Shown here piece after piece: positions 25,426-26,877 of a stretch of DNA of 26,877 nucleotides. The position numbers and the translations under genes are program-made. The stretch comes from a virus, in IMG/VR virus record IMGVR_UViG_3300000236_000001, positions 1 to 26,877 of that record; one strand, 5' to 3'. The notes under the pieces were generated by a model. The model made no database searches and was not told where the DNA came from. It saw only the letters and a list, made by a program, of their open reading frames with translations. Each line of letters starts with the position of its first letter. Position 1 is the stretch's first letter.

Positions 25426-25454
25426 ACCATAGCACATGCTTCAACGCTTGTCTA
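25426..25454 (-). promoter_or_regulatory. Leftward promoter for structural operon
   Basis: Minus strand: TAGACA (25454-25449), 17-bp spacer, TATGGT (25431-25426), preceded by TGC, an extended -10. The predicted start, about 7 nt downstream at ~25419, is directly before the TerS ATG (25418-25416), so the message would be leaderless. Confidence 0.6.
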
Positions 25455-25464
25455 ATCATTGCAC

Positions 25465-25543
25465 ATGGAGATATTGGAGAGGTGGAAAATTTTCCACCTT
25501 TTGACTGGAGATATTGGAGTGGTGGAAAATTTTCCACCTTTTT
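25465..25543. repeat. Two tandem 40-bp units with 18-bp perfect palindromes (copies E and F)
   Basis: The palindrome GGTGGAAAATTTTCCACC occurs at 25481-25498 and 25521-25538. Each is preceded on the plus strand by TGGAGATATTGGAG plus one variable base and followed by T4-T5. Unit length is 40 bp, located 27-90 bp upstream of the leftward promoter. Without the shared flank this would be a simple palindrome; the shared flank shows the repeat is larger and oriented. Confidence 0.9.
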
Positions 25544-25567
25544 AGGGAGGGCGGAAAATTTCACGGA

Positions 25568-25632
25568 GGGTTGGGTTGGCGAAAATTTTTGGAGAGGCAA
25601 GGGTTGGATGAGCGAAAATTTTTACGGAGAGG
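25568..25632. repeat. Two diverged A/T-core repeats next to palindromes
   Basis: GGGTTGG then GCGAAAATTTTT then GGAGAGG occurs at 25568-25597 and again at 25601-25632. Another relative starts at 25552 with GCGGAAAATTT. They keep the AAAATTTT core but have lost the TTCCACC arm, so they look like half-sites of the palindrome family. The surrounding 25419-25877 stretch has no supported gene. Confidence 0.65.
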
Positions 25633-25679
25633 TAACTTCATAGGAAGGCAGGAAAGCCGTTCTGCGGCATGTAAAGTAG

Positions 25680-25708
25680 TTGACGCAGTGCTTGCGGCGT
25701 GCTATATT
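25680..25708 (+). promoter_or_regulatory. Rightward promoter P1
   Basis: TTGACG (25680-25685), 17-bp spacer, TATATT (25703-25708); close to the sigma70 consensus. Predicted start near 25715. TTGAC at the -35 and GTCAA at 25716-25720 form a wide inverted pair around the promoter. It reads toward the three small plus-strand genes. Confidence 0.6.
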
Positions 25709-25817
25709 CTATATTGTCAAGCGGACAGCACGGAAGTGCAACGCGGCATGGCATGGTCATCGACAGTAATAAGGGCGGGGTTGCGCGGAGTTGGTCGCGC
25801 GTTACAAAATACTAACA

Positions 25818-25836
25818 TACCACGTGGTGGTATAAT
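25818..25836 (+). promoter_or_regulatory. Rightward promoter P2, extended -10
   Basis: TATAAT at 25831-25836 preceded by TGG gives an extended -10, so the lack of a good -35 is acceptable. Just upstream TACCAC (25818-25823) and GTGGTA (25827-25832) form an inverted repeat that overlaps the -10, a possible regulator site. Predicted start near 25843. Confidence 0.6.
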
Positions 25837-25840
25837 ACTT

Positions 25841-25860
25841 AAGTGAACAATTGTTCACTT
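25841..25860. promoter_or_regulatory. Perfect 20-bp palindromic operator at P2 start
   Basis: AAGTGAACAATTGTTCACTT is perfectly symmetric and covers the predicted transcription start of P2, 4 bp after the -10. A dimeric helix-turn-helix repressor bound here would block initiation. It also contains TTG 25851, an alternative but unlikely start for the first small gene. Confidence 0.7.
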
Positions 25861-25877
25861 CATTAAGGGAGGCGCCC

Positions 25878-26177
25878 ATGTTAAGCGCCAGTGTTGTAGT
25901 TGATATGTTCGACGCCTATGAGGATGCCGACATTATCGAAGCGATAATGGAAGATGTTGTTACTTGTACTAGCACAGGCAGCAAGGGTTCCAATTTCAGG
26001 GTAATTAAGGGCTACCTTGACGCGCTTGACGCGGTTGAACGCGGACACTGGCCTGATGCCGGTGAACCGCGTTCTTTCAAGTCACGTAGCTGGCTCGTAC
26101 GGCCATACTTGTCTGAGGGCTTGCGCCGTCGGTACACCGACATGGCGCGCGCCGAGAAGCTGGAAGGGCTTATATGA
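25878..26177 (+). CDS. Small hypothetical protein, first gene of rightward operon
   Basis: A 99-aa protein. I choose ATG 25878 because GGGAGG lies 6 nt upstream; a TTG at 25851 is in frame but lies inside the operator palindrome. The product begins MLSASVVVDMFDAYEDADI and contains an acidic first third, then NFRVIKGYLDALDAVERGHW, and a basic end (SEGLRRRYTDMARAEKLEGL). It has no membrane segment and no motif I recognise. The gene contains three hairpin-forming inverted repeats of its own: CATTATCG/CGATAATG at 25931-25949, GAACGCGG/CCGCGTTC at 26037-26074, and GTCGGT/ACCGAC at 26128-26141. Likely an early phage protein under P1/P2. Function unknown. Confidence 0.65.
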   Translation: MLSASVVVDMFDAYEDADIIEAIMEDVVTCTSTGSKGSNFRVIKGYLDALDAVERGHWPDAGEPRSFKSRSWLVRPYLSEGLRRRYTDMARAEKLEGLI

Positions 26178-26480
26178 TATATAAGGTCTATGACAGCAGC
26201 GGCGACATAGTGGACACTGTGGAGTGTACACTATCGCTTGACAGCACGGCCATGATAGTCGGCCGTGCCCGATACCCGGTAGACCTATTTCAGGAAGTCT
26301 ACCATATCGGTGAGAGTGTCCATAAACCGTATAGGTTTTGGACACTCAATATCGACCATATCCTTGCCGCGGAGATAGCGGCAGGATATGTAGCATATAG
26401 TATGCAATCCACAGAATATGACGGATTGCATACATACGAACTATAATTTTGTCGGCGCGGCGCGGAACTTCCGCGCCGAC
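26169..26480 (+). repeat. Array of eight consecutive inverted repeats with mostly 9-10-nt linkers
   Basis: Hairpins at 26169-26185, 26207-26234, 26244-26268, 26278-26303, 26314-26347, 26357-26390, 26400-26433 and 26451-26480. Stems are 7-14 bp; two carry one bulged T and one a single G-A mismatch. From the second to the seventh hairpin the linkers are 9, 9, 10, 9 and 9 nt. All but the last lie within or overlap the 90-aa frame, and the first encloses its start codon. Confidence 0.8.
26174..26446 (+). CDS. Small hypothetical protein overlaid by hairpin array
   Basis: A 90-aa frame from ATG 26174, in a 4-nt ATGA overlap with the preceding gene. The product starts MIYKVYDSSGDIVDTVECT and has alternating hydrophobic and polar residues, a helix-like DHILAAEIAAGYVAYSMQS, and an acidic/aromatic end. 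There is no membrane segment and no motif I know. The start codon lies in the hairpin CTTATAT/ATATAAG, and six further stem-loops cover almost the whole coding length. The overlap argues for coupled translation; the hairpins could also mean that the RNA or DNA structure is the selected product. Both readings remain possible. Confidence 0.55.
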   Translation: MIYKVYDSSGDIVDTVECTLSLDSTAMIVGRARYPVDLFQEVYHIGESVHKPYRFWTLNIDHILAAEIAAGYVAYSMQSTEYDGLHTYEL

Positions 26481-26520
26481 AGGGTTATAGAACTAGCGCG
26501 TATAGTGCAAGGGGAGTTGT

Positions 26521-26721
26521 ATGAGAAAGAACCTGAGGAAAAGAATCGCGGAGGCATCATGGTACATAGAATGCACCAAATCGGCCTTCCGCCAGGTGTT
26601 CATTGCCCGGCGGTTCCCGCCTATGGCGTTCGAAGATGATCCATTGCCGGGGCACTATACGGCGCCGCGGACCTGGGCAACGTTCAAGCGTATACGCGAT
26701 GATATGCTAGACTGGCAATAA
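26521..26721 (+). CDS. Small basic hypothetical protein, last gene of rightward operon
   Basis: A 66-aa protein from ATG 26521, with AGGGGAG 5 nt upstream. The first 30 residues are basic and helical (MRKNLRKRIAEASWYIECTK), then RQVFIARRFPPMAFEDD and a final helix WATFKRIRDDMLDWQ. Net positive, so nucleic-acid binding is possible but unproven. A competing frame at 26418-26639 has no ribosome site and starts inside a hairpin, so I reject it. Weaker inverted repeats occur inside this gene (26560-26578, 26609-26621, and the palindrome GCGTATACGC at 26688-26697). Confidence 0.6.
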   Translation: MRKNLRKRIAEASWYIECTKSAFRQVFIARRFPPMAFEDDPLPGHYTAPRTWATFKRIRDDMLDWQ

Positions 26722-26728
26722 CAGGACA

Positions 26729-26752
26729 TGACCGGAGCGTATGCTCCGGTCA
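26729..26752 (+). other. Perfect 10-bp hairpin after last small gene
   Basis: TGACCGGAGC (26729-26738), loop GTAT, GCTCCGGTCA (26743-26752). No T-tract follows, so it is not a standard terminator. A second bulged stem, TGCCGT/ACGGCA at 26774-26793, lies between it and the terminator. Confidence 0.7.
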
Positions 26753-26808
26753 GGGGGCGTATGTTTAGAACGGTGCCGTACAGCGTAACGGCATGGCGAT
26801 ATGAAGCG

Positions 26809-26840
26809 ATACCCGGCAAGTGAGCCGGGTATTTTTTTTT
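26809..26840 (+). terminator. Strong intrinsic terminator of rightward operon
   Basis: Perfect 9-bp stem ATACCCGGC (26809-26817) with GCCGGGTAT (26824-26832), a 6-nt loop, and nine consecutive T from 26832 to 26840. Confidence 0.92.
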
Positions 26841-26877
26841 CCTACCAGCCACCAGCCTACCAGCCTACCAGCCAGCC
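26841..26877. repeat. Short tandem CCTACCAGC repeats at window end
   Basis: The last 37 bases consist of three CCTACCAGC units mixed with CCACCAGC and CCAGCC remnants. No coding potential is visible. It may continue beyond the window. Confidence 0.7.

Noticed and set aside
25481-25538. CRISPR-like array from the 40-bp repeats
   Set aside because: Only two close copies separated by no unique spacers; the repeat is a palindrome with conserved flank, not repeat-spacer structure.
25415-25600. 61-codon minus-strand frame over the palindromic control region
   Set aside because: Its protein is only the translation of the repeats (VENFPPL, GGKFSTS); no ribosome site, and it runs through the leftward promoter.
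25748-25846. 32-codon plus-strand frame between P1 and P2
   Set aside because: No ribosome site before its ATG, and it ends inside the operator; unlikely to be translated.
26418-26639. 73-codon plus-strand frame overlapping the second and third small genes
   Set aside because: It starts inside a hairpin loop, has no ribosome site, and conflicts with the better-supported gene at 26521.

Overview
The window is part of a tailed-phage or prophage genome (Caudoviricetes, HK97 capsid fold, long-tailed siphovirus-like). Almost everything is one head-to-tail morphogenesis block on the minus strand. Reading leftward from about 25.4 kb the order is: TerS, a small unknown, TerL, portal, prohead protease, major capsid protein, a possible decoration protein, a 46-aa charged protein, head-tail connector, neck protein, tail terminator, tail tube, tail assembly chaperone with a -1 frameshift, a 1974-aa tape measure, a 1663-aa tail-tip/receptor-binding protein, small tail-fibre proteins, a lysis cassette (XhlA-like protein, M15 endolysin, 3TM holin), and the start of a tailspike-like protein cut by the left edge. 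Many junctions are 4-nt stop/start overlaps, so the block looks like a translationally coupled operon. There is no integrase, rRNA, tRNA or host housekeeping gene. The host cannot be named. A GTA-type holin plus a small M15 peptidase fits a Gram-negative bacterium, but this is weak.

About 460 bp at 25.42-25.88 kb has no convincing gene. It is a divergent control region. It holds a leftward extended -10 promoter just before TerS, two tandem copies of an 18-bp perfect palindrome (GGTGGAAAATTTTCCACC), two degenerate related repeats, and two rightward promoters. The second rightward promoter carries a perfect 20-bp palindrome at its predicted start site. The same 18-bp palindrome recurs in the tail-tube/chaperone gap and the tape-measure/tail-tip gap. 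In both gaps one copy places TGGAAA exactly 17 bp from a -10-like hexamer, which suggests a phage-specific regulatory element.

At the right end, three small plus-strand genes of unknown function end at a strong intrinsic terminator. The second of these is overlaid by a run of hairpins with mostly 9-10-nt linkers (26169-26480), the least explained structure here.

The other main surprise is in the tail-tip protein. A seven-repeat Kelch-like propeller appears to be inserted into the last loop of a DUF1566 (Lcl_C, C-type-lectin-like) domain, with the closing strand supplied by the N-terminal flank.
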